DNA of 64,000 bases. It comes from Lachnospiraceae bacterium. Lineage in GTDB: Bacteria; Bacillota; Clostridia; Lachnospirales; Lachnospiraceae. Positions 37,353-46,499 of the stretch are shown here, one piece after another; within the stretch, counting starts at the first letter, position 1; each line of letters begins with the position of its first letter. Both the position numbers and the translations under genes were made by a program. The notes beneath the pieces are model-generated. The model saw nothing but the letters and a program-made list of their open reading frames with translations. It was not told the origin of the DNA and ran no database searches. Location: positions 1-64,000 of the forward strand of contig JAETRI010000012.1 of the NCBI GenBank assembly GCA_021770245.1, in the 5' to 3' direction.

Positions 37353-39443
37353 ATGTATAAGACGTATTCTATGGAACTGGCCGGCCGTACGCTGAGCGTG
37401 GATATCGGCAGAGTGGCGGCACAGGCAAACGGCGCGGCGTTCATGCATTACGGGGAAACGACGGTTTTATCCACTGCAACGGCGAGCGATAAGCCCAGGG
37501 ACGGGATCGATTTCTTCCCCCTGAGCGTGGAATTTGAAGAAAAATTATATTCCGTCGGAAAGATTCCCGGCGGATTTAACAAGCGTGAGGGAAAGGCCAG
37601 CGAAAATTCGGTTTTGACCAGCCGCGTGATTGACCGCCCCATGCGTCCCTTGTTCCCTAAGGATTATAGGAACGATGTGACGTTAAACAATTTGGTGCTT
37701 TCCGTGGATCCTGCCTGCCGGCCCGAGCTGCTGGCCATGCTGGGTTCCGCCATCGCTGCCAGCATTTCCGATATCCCCTTTGACGGTCCCTGTGCAATGA
37801 CGCAGGTGGGCATGATCGACGGGGAATTCATTTTAAACCCTACCCAGGAGCAGTGGAAGAAAGGGGATTTGAATCTGACGGTGGCCTCCACGGCGGAGAA
37901 GGTTATCATGATCGAAGCCGGTGCGAACGAAGTACCGGAAAAGAAGATGATCGAAGCGATCTATCTGGCCCATGAGGTGAACCAGACCATCATTGCGTTC
38001 ATCAACAACATCGTGGCGGAGGTTGGAAAACCCAAACATGAATACACCAGCTGTGCGGTGCCGGAAGAGCTCTTTGCGGCCATCCGGGAGATCGTACCTC
38101 CCGCACAGATGGAGGAAGCGGTGTTCACCGATGTGAAGCAGGAGAGGGAAGAAAATATCAGGCAGATTACCGAGAAGCTGGAAGCGGCCTTCGCGGATAA
38201 TGAGGAGTGGCTTGCGCTCCTTTCCGAAGCGGTATATCAGTATCAGAAGAAAACAGTGCGGAAGATGATCCTCAAGGATCATAAGCGTCCCGACGGACGG
38301 GCGATCACCCAGATCCGTCCTTTGGCGGCCGAGGTGGACCTTATTCCGAGGGTGCACGGTTCCGCCATGTTCACCCGCGGACAGACCCAGATCTGTACCA
38401 TTACCACCCTGGCCCCGCTTTCCGAAATGCAGCGCATTGACGGCCTGGATGAAAACGAAGTAAATAAGAGATATATGCACCATTACAATTTCCCGTCCTA
38501 CTCCGTGGGGGAGACCAAGCCCTCCAGAGGACCCGGACGGCGTGAAATCGGGCATGGCGCGCTGGCGGAGAGGGCATTGATCCCTGTGCTTCCCTCCGAG
38601 GATGAATTCCCCTATGCCATTCGGACCGTTTCCGAAACCTTTGAGTCCAACGGATCCACTTCTCAGGCGTCCATCTGTGCTTCCACCATGTCCCTGATGG
38701 CGGCGGGCGTACCGATCAAGAAGCCGGTGGCCGGGATTTCCTGCGGACTGGTGACCGGAGATACGGATGACGATTATATCGTTCTGACGGATATCCAGGG
38801 ATTGGAGGACTTTTTCGGAGATATGGACTTCAAGGTGGCCGGCACCCATGACGGCATTACGGCAATCCAGATGGATATCAAGATCCATGGCCTGACCAGG
38901 CCCATCGTGGAAGAAGCGATTGCCAGAACCAAAGAGGCCAGAGAATATATCCTCAACGATATCATGGCTCCTTGCATCGCTTCTCCCAGGCCGCAGGTAG
39001 GCCCTTATGCGCCGAAGATCATCTCCATCCAGATCGATCCGGAGAAGATCGGCGATGTGGTCGGGCAGCGCGGAAAGACGATCAACGAAATCATCGCCCG
39101 TACCGGCGTGAAGATCGATATTACCGATGACGGAAAAGTATCCGTATGCGGTACGGATAAAGAAATGATGGATAAAGCGGTGGAAATGGTGAAGATCATC
39201 ACCACGGAATTCCAGGAGGGACAGATTTTCAAGGGAACGGTGGTGAGCATCAAGGAATTCGGAGCTTTCATCGAATTCGCGCCCGGAAAAGAAGGGATGG
39301 TCCACATTTCCAAGATTGCACGGGAGCGGATCAACCGGGTGGAAGACGTGCTTACCCTGGGCGACCGGGTGACCGTGGTATGCCTCGGAAAAGACAAGAT
39401 GGGCAGGACGAGCTTCTCCATGAAGGATGTGGCCCAGGTTTAA
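37353..39443 (+). CDS. pnp: Polyribonucleotide nucleotidyltransferase
   Basis: RNase PH repeats, KH (IGDVVGQRGKTINEII) and S1 domains. Confidence 0.97.
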   Translation: MYKTYSMELAGRTLSVDIGRVAAQANGAAFMHYGETTVLSTATASDKPRDGIDFFPLSVEFEEKLYSVGKIPGGFNKREGKASENSVLTSRVIDRPMRPLFPKDYRNDVTLNNLVLSVDPACRPELLAMLGSAIAASISDIPFDGPCAMTQVGMIDGEFILNPTQEQWKKGDLNLTVASTAEKVIMIEAGANEVPEKKMIEAIYLAHEVNQTIIAFINNIVAEVGKPKHEYTSCAVPEELFAAIREIVPPAQMEEAVFTDVKQEREENIRQITEKLEAAFADNEEWLALLSEAVYQYQKKTVRKMILKDHKRPDGRAITQIRPLAAEVDLIPRVHGSAMFTRGQTQICTITTLAPLSEMQRIDGLDENEVNKRYMHHYNFPSYSVGETKPSRGPGRREIGHGALAERALIPVLPSEDEFPYAIRTVSETFESNGSTSQASICASTMSLMAAGVPIKKPVAGISCGLVTGDTDDDYIVLTDIQGLEDFFGDMDFKVAGTHDGITAIQMDIKIHGLTRPIVEEAIARTKEAREYILNDIMAPCIASPRPQVGPYAPKIISIQIDPEKIGDVVGQRGKTINEIIARTGVKIDITDDGKVSVCGTDKEMMDKAVEMVKIITTEFQEGQIFKGTVVSIKEFGAFIEFAPGKEGMVHISKIARERINRVEDVLTLGDRVTVVCLGKDKMGRTSFSMKDVAQV

Positions 39444-39495
39444 GCGATATTTCTTTTGCCCGATAAGGGCAGAGCAGTTATCAGGTTGTTATCTC

Positions 39496-39528
39496 AGGCC
39501 TGTCAGAGTATTCTGGCAGGCCTTTTTG
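39496..39528 (+). terminator. Rho-independent terminator of pnp
   Basis: aggcctgtcag agtatt ctggcaggcct tttt. Confidence 0.85.
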
Positions 39529-39676
39529 TATTGCACGGATCCCTATAGAAAAGCTATGCCGCGCGGCGGATCCGATCGGATCAGAAAGCCTCTGTTCTAT
39601 CCCTAAAGAGTGAGACATATATTGAGGTAGGCAGGACCGATCAGACAGGCAGTTTAGTCGGAAAAGAGGTGAGCGG

Positions 39677-40636
39677 ATGGCTTGGGAAGGGACTCTGCTT
39701 CGTATTTTCCCGGAAGGAATGCGGCAAAAATGGGAACAGGCCGCCGGGCTTCCCGATCTGCAGGAAATCAGGCTGCGCTCAGGAAGGCCCATCCTTTTAT
39801 ATAGAAAAGGGACGGAGTGGTATATGGATCGAAAGGGGAACCTGACAGGGAACAAAGGACAGGCTGCCGAAGCGGACAGGGAAGAAATAGAGAGACTGAT
39901 TTCCTATGTATGTGACAGTTCCATGTATGCCTATGAAGAGGAAATCCGGCAGGGGTATCTGACTCTGCCCGGCGGCCATAGGATGGGACTGGTGGGAGAA
40001 GCCGTGCTGGAGGAAACGGGGCGGGTCCGGAAGATCAAACACATTTCCGGGATCAATATACGCATCGCCCACGAGAAAAAGGGCGTGGCGGATCCTCTGA
40101 TGCCCTGGCTCTATCGGGACGGTTCCTTTCTGAATACGCTGTTGGTTTCCCCTCCGTGCGGAGGAAAGACTACGATGCTGCGCGATATTGTAAGGCAGAT
40201 CTCCGACGGGAACTCCTGCGCGCCGGGAATGACGGTGGGGATTGTGGACGAGCGATCGGAGATCGCCGGGACCTATCGCGGCATCCACGGAAACGATGTG
40301 GGCATGCGGACGGACGTATTGGACGGCTGCCCGAAGGCGCCGGGAATGATGATGCTGGTTCGTTCCATGTCGCCCAGGGTGGTAGCGGTGGACGAGTTGG
40401 GCGGAGAGGAAGAAATCGGTGCCGTACGCCATGTCCTGCAGTGTGGCTGCGGGATCCTGGCCACCATGCATGCGGGATCCGTACGGGAGGCCGCCGGAAG
40501 GCTGGCCTGTCTGCCGAAGCAGCCGGGAGCGGGATTCGAAAGGTATGTGATGCTGGGCAGAAACGGCGGGGATTATGGGGTGCGCTCGATTCTGGACGAA
40601 AACTTCAGGGCGCTGAAAGAAGGAGAACCATGCTGA
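39677..40636 (+). CDS. spoIIIAA: Stage III sporulation protein AA
   Basis: Walker A PPCGGKTTMLRDIVRQIS; IVDERSEIAGTYRG. Confidence 0.94.
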   Translation: MAWEGTLLRIFPEGMRQKWEQAAGLPDLQEIRLRSGRPILLYRKGTEWYMDRKGNLTGNKGQAAEADREEIERLISYVCDSSMYAYEEEIRQGYLTLPGGHRMGLVGEAVLEETGRVRKIKHISGINIRIAHEKKGVADPLMPWLYRDGSFLNTLLVSPPCGGKTTMLRDIVRQISDGNSCAPGMTVGIVDERSEIAGTYRGIHGNDVGMRTDVLDGCPKAPGMMMLVRSMSPRVVAVDELGGEEEIGAVRHVLQCGCGILATMHAGSVREAAGRLACLPKQPGAGFERYVMLGRNGGDYGVRSILDENFRALKEGEPC

Positions 40637-41160
40637 AGCTGATGGGAGCGCTTTTTTTAATCGCGGGATGTGCCGGATTCGGATGGTGTGTCTGTAGGGA
40701 AATGGACGGAAGAATCGGACAGCTCCACATGCTGGTGAGAGCCTTTGCCATGCTGGAACGGGAGGTGGGCGGCAGTATGGCAACCCTGCCGGAAGGCTTG
40801 GAACGGGTGGGACGGAAACTGGAAGGAGAACTGGGAATGCGTTTCCGAAAAATCGGAAGTACGGTGAGGGCCGGATGTGAGGATATGCCGGGAGCTACCT
40901 TTGAGGAAATCTGGCGGAAGGAGATCCGGGATTATCTGGAAAATACTTGTTTAAAGAAAAAGGACAGGCAGATGCTGCTTTCTTTTCCGGACTATACCGG
41001 TTTTTCGGACGGAAAGATGCAGCTTCTCAATTTAAAACAATTCGGACAGGAAATGGGCCGTGCGGAGGAAGATGCGGCCCGGGAGGCCGAAAACAGAAAA
41101 AAAGCGGTGCTTTCCGTGAGCATGACATGCGGCTTCCTGGCGGTGGTTGCGCTGCTGTAG
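40630..41160 (+). CDS. spoIIIAB: Stage III sporulation protein AB
   Basis: Position and MLKLMGALFLIAGCAGFGW N-terminus. Confidence 0.9.
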   Translation: MLKLMGALFLIAGCAGFGWCVCREMDGRIGQLHMLVRAFAMLEREVGGSMATLPEGLERVGRKLEGELGMRFRKIGSTVRAGCEDMPGATFEEIWRKEIRDYLENTCLKKKDRQMLLSFPDYTGFSDGKMQLLNLKQFGQEMGRAEEDAAREAENRKKAVLSVSMTCGFLAVVALL

Positions 41161-41178
41161 AAATATGAGGAGGGCTGG

Positions 41179-41373
41179 ATGGAAGTAAGTCTGATATTTA
41201 AGATAGCGGCCGTGGGAATCCTGGTTACGCTTCTTGGGCAGATATTGAAGCATAGCGGCAGGGAAGAACAGGCTTTTCTGGTATCCCTTGCCGGCTTGAT
41301 TCTGGTGCTCACCTGGATTGTACCCTATATTTATGACCTGTTCGTCACCATCCAGAATCTGTTCCAGCTATAG
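41179..41373 (+). CDS. spoIIIAC: Stage III sporulation protein AC
   Basis: 64-aa, two TM helices, operon position. Confidence 0.92.
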   Translation: MEVSLIFKIAAVGILVTLLGQILKHSGREEQAFLVSLAGLILVLTWIVPYIYDLFVTIQNLFQL

Positions 41374-41383
41374 GAGGGCGGCC

Positions 41384-41770
41384 ATGGACATTGCGAGGAT
41401 TGTAATGCTGGGCGTTACGGGAGCGCTGCTCGGGATCCAATTCAAAAACGGAAGGCCGGAATACGGCCTGTACATCGGCGTCGGCGTATCCCTTCTGATC
41501 TTTCTTCAGATAACGGGCTATCTGACGGAGATTAAAAACTCTCTCCAATTCCTGGGCAGTTCGATGGGACAAGGTACAGGCTATCTGGGGATTCTGCTGA
41601 AGGTGACCGGAATCACGTATCTGTGTGAGCTGGGCTCGGGGATCTGCAAGGATGCGGGATATCAGGCAGTAGCCGCACAAATAGAACTGTTCGGTAAAGT
41701 TATGGTCCTGCTGACCGGGATGCCGGTCCTTTTGTCCCTCATCGATACGATTATGGGATTCATGGCGTAG
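41384..41770 (+). CDS. spoIIIAD: Stage III sporulation protein AD
   Basis: SpoIIIAC/AD family, operon position. Confidence 0.92.
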   Translation: MDIARIVMLGVTGALLGIQFKNGRPEYGLYIGVGVSLLIFLQITGYLTEIKNSLQFLGSSMGQGTGYLGILLKVTGITYLCELGSGICKDAGYQAVAAQIELFGKVMVLLTGMPVLLSLIDTIMGFMA

Positions 41771-41786
41771 AGAAAAGAAAGGTCTT

Positions 41787-42902
41787 TTGGCGTACGAGCC
41801 CGGCTGGGGTGCCGGCCGAGACGGGCGGATGGGAGCTGATGTGGAAGCTGGTTATTTGGAAAATGCATTTAACCTGGACGAGGTATCCGGAAATCTGGAA
41901 CGGTTATTTCCGGACTTCGAGATCGATTTTGGCGCCTTTTTGGAGCATATCCTGGCAGGGGATCTGACAGGAGCAGCACAGGCTCTTATGTCTTCCCTGC
42001 GTTCGGGTATTCTGGCGCAGGCCGGCGGCATGAGGAACCTGTTCCTTGCGCTTCTCTTGATCGGGATGCTTTCTGCACTGCTTACGGTGCTGACGAAGGC
42101 CTTCAAAAATCAACAGCTTATGGATATGGCGCATTTCATTGCCTATTTGATGATGCAGGCCGTGGTGCTGGCCGCCTATCTGCAGGCGGCGGAGATTACC
42201 AGAGAACTGCTGGAAAGGATGCTCTTATTTGTCCGCCTGTTTGTTCCCACATTTATGCTGGCCTTGGGGCTTTCGGCAGGCACGGCCACGGCTGTGGGGT
42301 ACTACGAACTGATCCTGCTTTTGATCTACGGTGTGGAACAGATCCTGGTCAGCGTAGGGCTGCCGGTGATACATATCTACATGATACTTGTGATGATGGA
42401 CGGTATCTGGGAAGAAAAACGGATGGACACCCTGCTGGATCTCGCACAAAAGGGCGTGAAGGGAGCATTAAAATTCCTGCTCGCCTGCGTGACGGGAATC
42501 GGCCTGCTGCAATCCATGATAACGCCGGTTTTGGAACAGCTCAAACTGACCGCCGCGAGCAAAGCGTTGTCGGCCATTCCGGGGCTGGGCGGACTGGCGG
42601 AAGGGACGGCGCAGATGCTTCTGGGCTCGGCGGTCCTGGTGAAAAACGGGCTTGGGGTGGCGGCGGTATTGCTGCTGTCAGCCTTCTGCATCATTCCCTT
42701 TGTGAAGCTTTTGCTCTATGGGAGCATCCTCCGGCTGAGCGCCGGTCTTCTGGAGCTTTCCGCCGAAAAGCGCCTGACAGGATGTGTGGGCGGGGCCGGG
42801 GATGCACTGTTTTTGCTGCTGCGGATCTCCTATACGGCGGGAGCCTGTTTTCTGATCTTATTTGCCATCATTACGTGTCTGGCGGGGACGGCAGGCCGGT
42901 GA
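41787..42902 (+). CDS. spoIIIAE: Stage III sporulation protein AE
   Basis: Polytopic SpoIIIAE-like protein; TTG start proposed. Confidence 0.9.
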   Translation: MAYEPGWGAGRDGRMGADVEAGYLENAFNLDEVSGNLERLFPDFEIDFGAFLEHILAGDLTGAAQALMSSLRSGILAQAGGMRNLFLALLLIGMLSALLTVLTKAFKNQQLMDMAHFIAYLMMQAVVLAAYLQAAEITRELLERMLLFVRLFVPTFMLALGLSAGTATAVGYYELILLLIYGVEQILVSVGLPVIHIYMILVMMDGIWEEKRMDTLLDLAQKGVKGALKFLLACVTGIGLLQSMITPVLEQLKLTAASKALSAIPGLGGLAEGTAQMLLGSAVLVKNGLGVAAVLLLSAFCIIPFVKLLLYGSILRLSAGLLELSAEKRLTGCVGGAGDALFLLLRISYTAGACFLILFAIITCLAGTAGR

Positions 42903-42903
42903 A

Positions 42904-42990
42904 CGGGAGCATCCCTGATTTGTATGCGCGCCAGGGCGCACGGGCGGGAGCATCCCTGATTTATATGCGCGCTAAAGCGCGCGGACGGGA
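42904..42990 (+). repeat. Family A repeat, tandem copies A2/A3, between spoIIIAE and spoIIIAF
   Basis: gggagcatccctgatttgtatgcgcgccagggcgcacgggc + gggagcatccctgatttatatgcgcgctaaagcgcgcggac. Confidence 0.85.
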
Positions 42991-42992
42991 GA

Positions 42993-43063
42993 AAGATTGA
43001 AAATTAAAATTTTCAATCTTACGGATTTGGGCCTATTCCCGTTTTGGGAAGACCCAAAACGGG
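42993..43063 (+). other. Two perfect stem-loops between spoIIIAE and spoIIIAF
   Basis: aagattgaaaatt-aa-aattttcaatctt (42993-43020); cccgttttggg-aaga-cccaaaacggg (43038-43063). Confidence 0.85.
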
Positions 43064-43069
43064 AAAGGC

Positions 43070-43681
43070 ATGGGTATAAAGATGGGAAGCGGATTTCTGG
43101 AAATATTGAAAGAGGTAACCATATTTATGCTGGCCGGGCAGATGCTCGTCCACCTCCTTCCGACTGCAGAATACGGAAAATATGTCCGGGTGATCCTGGG
43201 CATCATGCTTCTTTCCCGTCTGGCGCTTCCCATCCTGTCCCTGACGGATTCCGGAGCGGAGCAGTTGTTTTCCGACGCTCTGTCACGGTACGCTCAGGAA
43301 ATGGAACGGATTGAAAAACAGGTATCATCCATGGGGCTTGTGGATGGGGATTATGTCCAAGACGGCCTTACGGAAACGGTGCGGCAAAGCCTTGCATCCT
43401 ATGCCGAGAGCCGGAATGTTCGGATAACGGGCGCTGCGGCGGATGCGGAAGGCAGGCTGATCATCACCGTGGCCGGACCGGAAGAGAAGACGGCCGGAGA
43501 GATACGAATCGAACCGATCGAGGTGGTCACGGATGAGGATACGCAGGATGGCAGCATTCGGGACGGGGACATAACGGAGGAAGATAGGGAAAGGGCGGAA
43601 AAGACGGAGAGCTTAAGGAATCTCTTCGCCGATGTCCTGGAGATGGATAAGGAAAAGCTGGAGGTGATCTGGGATGCTTAA
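43070..43681 (+). CDS. spoIIIAF: Stage III sporulation protein AF
   Basis: FLEILKEVTIFMLAGQMLVHLLPTAEYGKYVRVILGIMLL. Confidence 0.88.
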   Translation: MGIKMGSGFLEILKEVTIFMLAGQMLVHLLPTAEYGKYVRVILGIMLLSRLALPILSLTDSGAEQLFSDALSRYAQEMERIEKQVSSMGLVDGDYVQDGLTETVRQSLASYAESRNVRITGAAADAEGRLIITVAGPEEKTAGEIRIEPIEVVTDEDTQDGSIRDGDITEEDRERAEKTESLRNLFADVLEMDKEKLEVIWDA

Positions 43682-44264
43682 GGGGGAACAAACTCCGTTT
43701 TGGAAAAAGAAACTGACGAAGGAAAACATGGCCGTATTGGCCCTTCTCGGCCTCCTGCTCATGGTGGCTGCCCTCCCCACAAAAAAGGAAAAGACGGCGG
43801 ATACGCAGCGCATGTCATCGGAGGCGGAAGAACAGGACGAACCGAAAAGGCAGGAAACGCAGGAAGAGGAATATGCGAGAAAACTGGAAGAACGTCTGGA
43901 GGAGCTTCTTGCCGCCATGGAAGGCGTCGGAAGGGTCAAGGTGATGGTGACGCTGCGCTCCTCACGGGAGCAGATCGTGGAAAAAGACGTTCCTTCCGGC
44001 ATGGACACCATAAAGGAGAGCGACAGTGCGGGAGGGATGCGGGAAACGGCTAGCTCCCAGCAGCAGGAAAGCACAGTCTATACGACCACGCCGTCCGGCG
44101 AAAAGCAGCCCTATGTGGTCATGACCATGGAGCCTGTGGTGGAAGGCGTGACCGTGGTCGCCCAGGGGGGAGGTGAAGGGATTGTACAGAAAAATATTAC
44201 GGAAGTGATTCAGGCATTATTTAATATAGAAGCACATAAAATTAGAGTAGTTAAGATGAAATAG
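43674..44264 (+). CDS. spoIIIAG: Stage III sporulation protein AG
   Basis: LEELLAAMEGVGRVKVMVTLRSSREQIVEKD...VVAQGGGEGIVQKNITEVIQALFNIEAHKIRVVKMK. Confidence 0.92.
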   Translation: MLKGEQTPFWKKKLTKENMAVLALLGLLLMVAALPTKKEKTADTQRMSSEAEEQDEPKRQETQEEEYARKLEERLEELLAAMEGVGRVKVMVTLRSSREQIVEKDVPSGMDTIKESDSAGGMRETASSQQQESTVYTTTPSGEKQPYVVMTMEPVVEGVTVVAQGGGEGIVQKNITEVIQALFNIEAHKIRVVKMK

Positions 44265-44284
44265 GGAAAGCAGAGGGATCAGGA

Positions 44285-45043
44285 GTGAAAAATGTGTTGA
44301 AACGCAACCAGATCATGATCACAGCGCTGGCGATTATGATCGCCGTGGCAGGATATCTGAATTTTGCCGGAACCAAGGCAGGAGAAGAGCAGTTTGCCAG
44401 TACAAGCGCACAGGTGGCCGAAGAAGATATGACTGCCCTGCTGGATCTTTCGGAAGAAGACGTCCTATCCGATATCGACAGTATGGATACGGAGCAGGAC
44501 GGCGTGGCGGCAGCGGACTATCTGGACTCCACGATGACGGTGGACGGCCTGATTCAGGAAGGAGCCACGGTACAGGTGGACGTATCGGCGGGCGTGACGG
44601 ATGAAGAAAGTGCGGAACTGGCAAAGGAAGACTCCGATGTACCGGACGGGGAGATACCGGGTGAGGCGGTATTTACCAGCTCGTCGGGAATCACTTCCCT
44701 GGCCGGAGCGAAACTGCAGAAGGAGCAGACGAGGGCGAGAAATAAAGACACCCTGCTCGGAATCATCAATAACAACAACATCAGCGACGCGCAGAAGGAA
44801 GACGCCATAAACGGAATGATCGCTCTCACGGAAATGGCGGAAAAGGAGACGGCGGCGGAAATCCTGCTGGAAGCGAAAGGATTTTCGGACGTGGTGGTAA
44901 GCATCAGCGGAAGCACCGTGGATGTGGTGATCAATGCCAGCAGCTTAACGGACGCACAGCGGGCCCAGATCGAGGATATCGTGACAAGAAAGACCGGCAT
45001 TGCGCCCGAAAACATCATCATCAGCCCGGTCAACGGAAATTAA
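44285..45043 (+). CDS. spoIIIAH: Stage III sporulation protein AH
   Basis: MKNVLKRNQIMITALAIMIAVAGYLNF; SpoIIIAH C-terminal domain. Confidence 0.93.
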   Translation: MKNVLKRNQIMITALAIMIAVAGYLNFAGTKAGEEQFASTSAQVAEEDMTALLDLSEEDVLSDIDSMDTEQDGVAAADYLDSTMTVDGLIQEGATVQVDVSAGVTDEESAELAKEDSDVPDGEIPGEAVFTSSSGITSLAGAKLQKEQTRARNKDTLLGIINNNNISDAQKEDAINGMIALTEMAEKETAAEILLEAKGFSDVVVSISGSTVDVVINASSLTDAQRAQIEDIVTRKTGIAPENIIISPVNGN

Positions 45044-45094
45044 CAGGTGCACAAACCGGATAATTATGGTATACTGTCCGAAAAGGGCAGAGTT

Positions 45095-45151
45095 AAATGG
45101 GTGAAGACGCATCTGCCGAGCTTGCTCGAGCGGATACGTCTTTACCCATTT
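45095..45151 (+). other. Long imperfect inverted repeat upstream of deoB
   Basis: aaatgggtgaagacgcatctgccgagc / gctcgagcggatacgtctttacccattt. Confidence 0.75.
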
Positions 45152-45169
45152 GCCGAACAAGGGGGAACA

Positions 45170-45284
45170 TCCCCCTGATTTGTATACGCGCCAAGGCGCG
45201 CAGATGGGAGCCAGAGTGAAAGATTTTTCAAATCTTTCACTCCCCCTGATTTGTATGCGCGCCAGGGCGCGCAGATGGGAGCCA
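45170..45284 (+). repeat. Family A repeat, tandem copies A4/A5 with intervening hairpin, ending at the deoB SD
   Basis: tccccctgatttgtatacgcgccaaggcgcgcagatgggagcca + gtgaaagattt-ttc-aaatctttcac + tccccctgatttgtatgcgcgccagggcgcgcagatgggagcca. Confidence 0.92.
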
Positions 45285-45287
45285 AAT

Positions 45288-46499
45288 ATGAAAAGAATTT
45301 TTTTAATCGTATTGGACAGTGTCGGGATCGGGGCTGCACCCGATGCGCAGCTGTATGGGGATGCGGGAACGAATACCTTGAAAAGCGCCGCATCCAGCCC
45401 GCATTTCCATATGCCGAATATGGAGAAAATGGGCCTCTTTAATATAGACGGGATAGACTGGCACGATTCCTGTCCGTCTCCGCTGGCTGCGGTGGCGCGT
45501 ATGCGGGAGGCTTCCAAGGGGAAAGATACCACCATAGGACATTGGGAAATCGCAGGGATCTATTCCGGCAGCCCGCTTCCCGTCTATCCGGAAGGGTTTC
45601 CCCGGGAGCTTTTGGAGGAGTTCTCCAGACAGACCCACAGAGGCGTGCTGTGCAACAGGCCCTATTCCGGGACTGACGTGATCAGGGACTACGGAGACCG
45701 GCATGTGGAGACAGGGGATCTGATCGTATATACATCGGCGGACAGCGTTTTTCAGATCGCGGCTCACGAGGATGTGGTGCCGACGGAAGAGCTGTACGAA
45801 TATTGCCGCATCGCGCGTCGGCTTCTTTGTGGCAGGCACGGCGTGGGACGGGTAATTGCACGGCCGTTTACCGGGAAGAGCGGAAACTATACCAGGACTG
45901 CAGGGAGACACGATTTTTCCATCGAGCCCCCCAGTGTGGATATGCTGGACCAGTTAAAGGACGAGGGATATGATGTGGCGGGTGTGGGGAAGATCTATGA
46001 TATTTTTGCGGGAAAGGGTCTGACCGAACACGTATATACGAAGGGTAACGAGGAAGGAATCAAACGGACGCTGGAATATCTGGACAAGGATTTCGAAGGC
46101 CTGTGTTTTATTAATCTGGTGGATTATGATATGCTCTATGGGCATAGGAACGATATCGACGGGTATGCCAGGGCGCTGACGTATTTTGACGGAAAGCTTC
46201 CTGAGCTGACGGCGAAGATGCGCAAAGAAGATCTTTTGATGATCACGGCGGATCATGGATGCGATCCGGGTTATCTTAAATCCACGGATCATTCCCGGGA
46301 ATATGTGCCCCTTGTGATCTACGGAAAAGATGTCCGCCCCGTAAACCTGGGGACGAGGCAGAGCTTTTCGGATATCGGAGCAACGATTCTGGACTATTTC
46401 GGGATACGGCCCAAGTTCGACGGAAAGAGTATGCTTCCCGAAGTACTGCCTTCCCGGCCGGAAACGGAACCAAAGGACCTGGAGGAAAAACAAAAGTGA
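45288..46499 (+). CDS. deoB: Phosphopentomutase
   Basis: MKRIFLIVLDSVGIGAAPDAQLYGDAGTNTL. Confidence 0.95.
   Translation: MKRIFLIVLDSVGIGAAPDAQLYGDAGTNTLKSAASSPHFHMPNMEKMGLFNIDGIDWHDSCPSPLAAVARMREASKGKDTTIGHWEIAGIYSGSPLPVYPEGFPRELLEEFSRQTHRGVLCNRPYSGTDVIRDYGDRHVETGDLIVYTSADSVFQIAAHEDVVPTEELYEYCRIARRLLCGRHGVGRVIARPFTGKSGNYTRTAGRHDFSIEPPSVDMLDQLKDEGYDVAGVGKIYDIFAGKGLTEHVYTKGNEEGIKRTLEYLDKDFEGLCFINLVDYDMLYGHRNDIDGYARALTYFDGKLPELTAKMRKEDLLMITADHGCDPGYLKSTDHSREYVPLVIYGKDVRPVNLGTRQSFSDIGATILDYFGIRPKFDGKSMLPEVLPSRPETEPKDLEEKQK

Noticed and set aside
45150-45287. N-terminal extension of deoB (MPNKGEHPPDLYTRQGAQMGA...)
   Set aside because: It is encoded by family A repeats; MKRIFLIVLDSVGIG at 45288 matches the canonical start.
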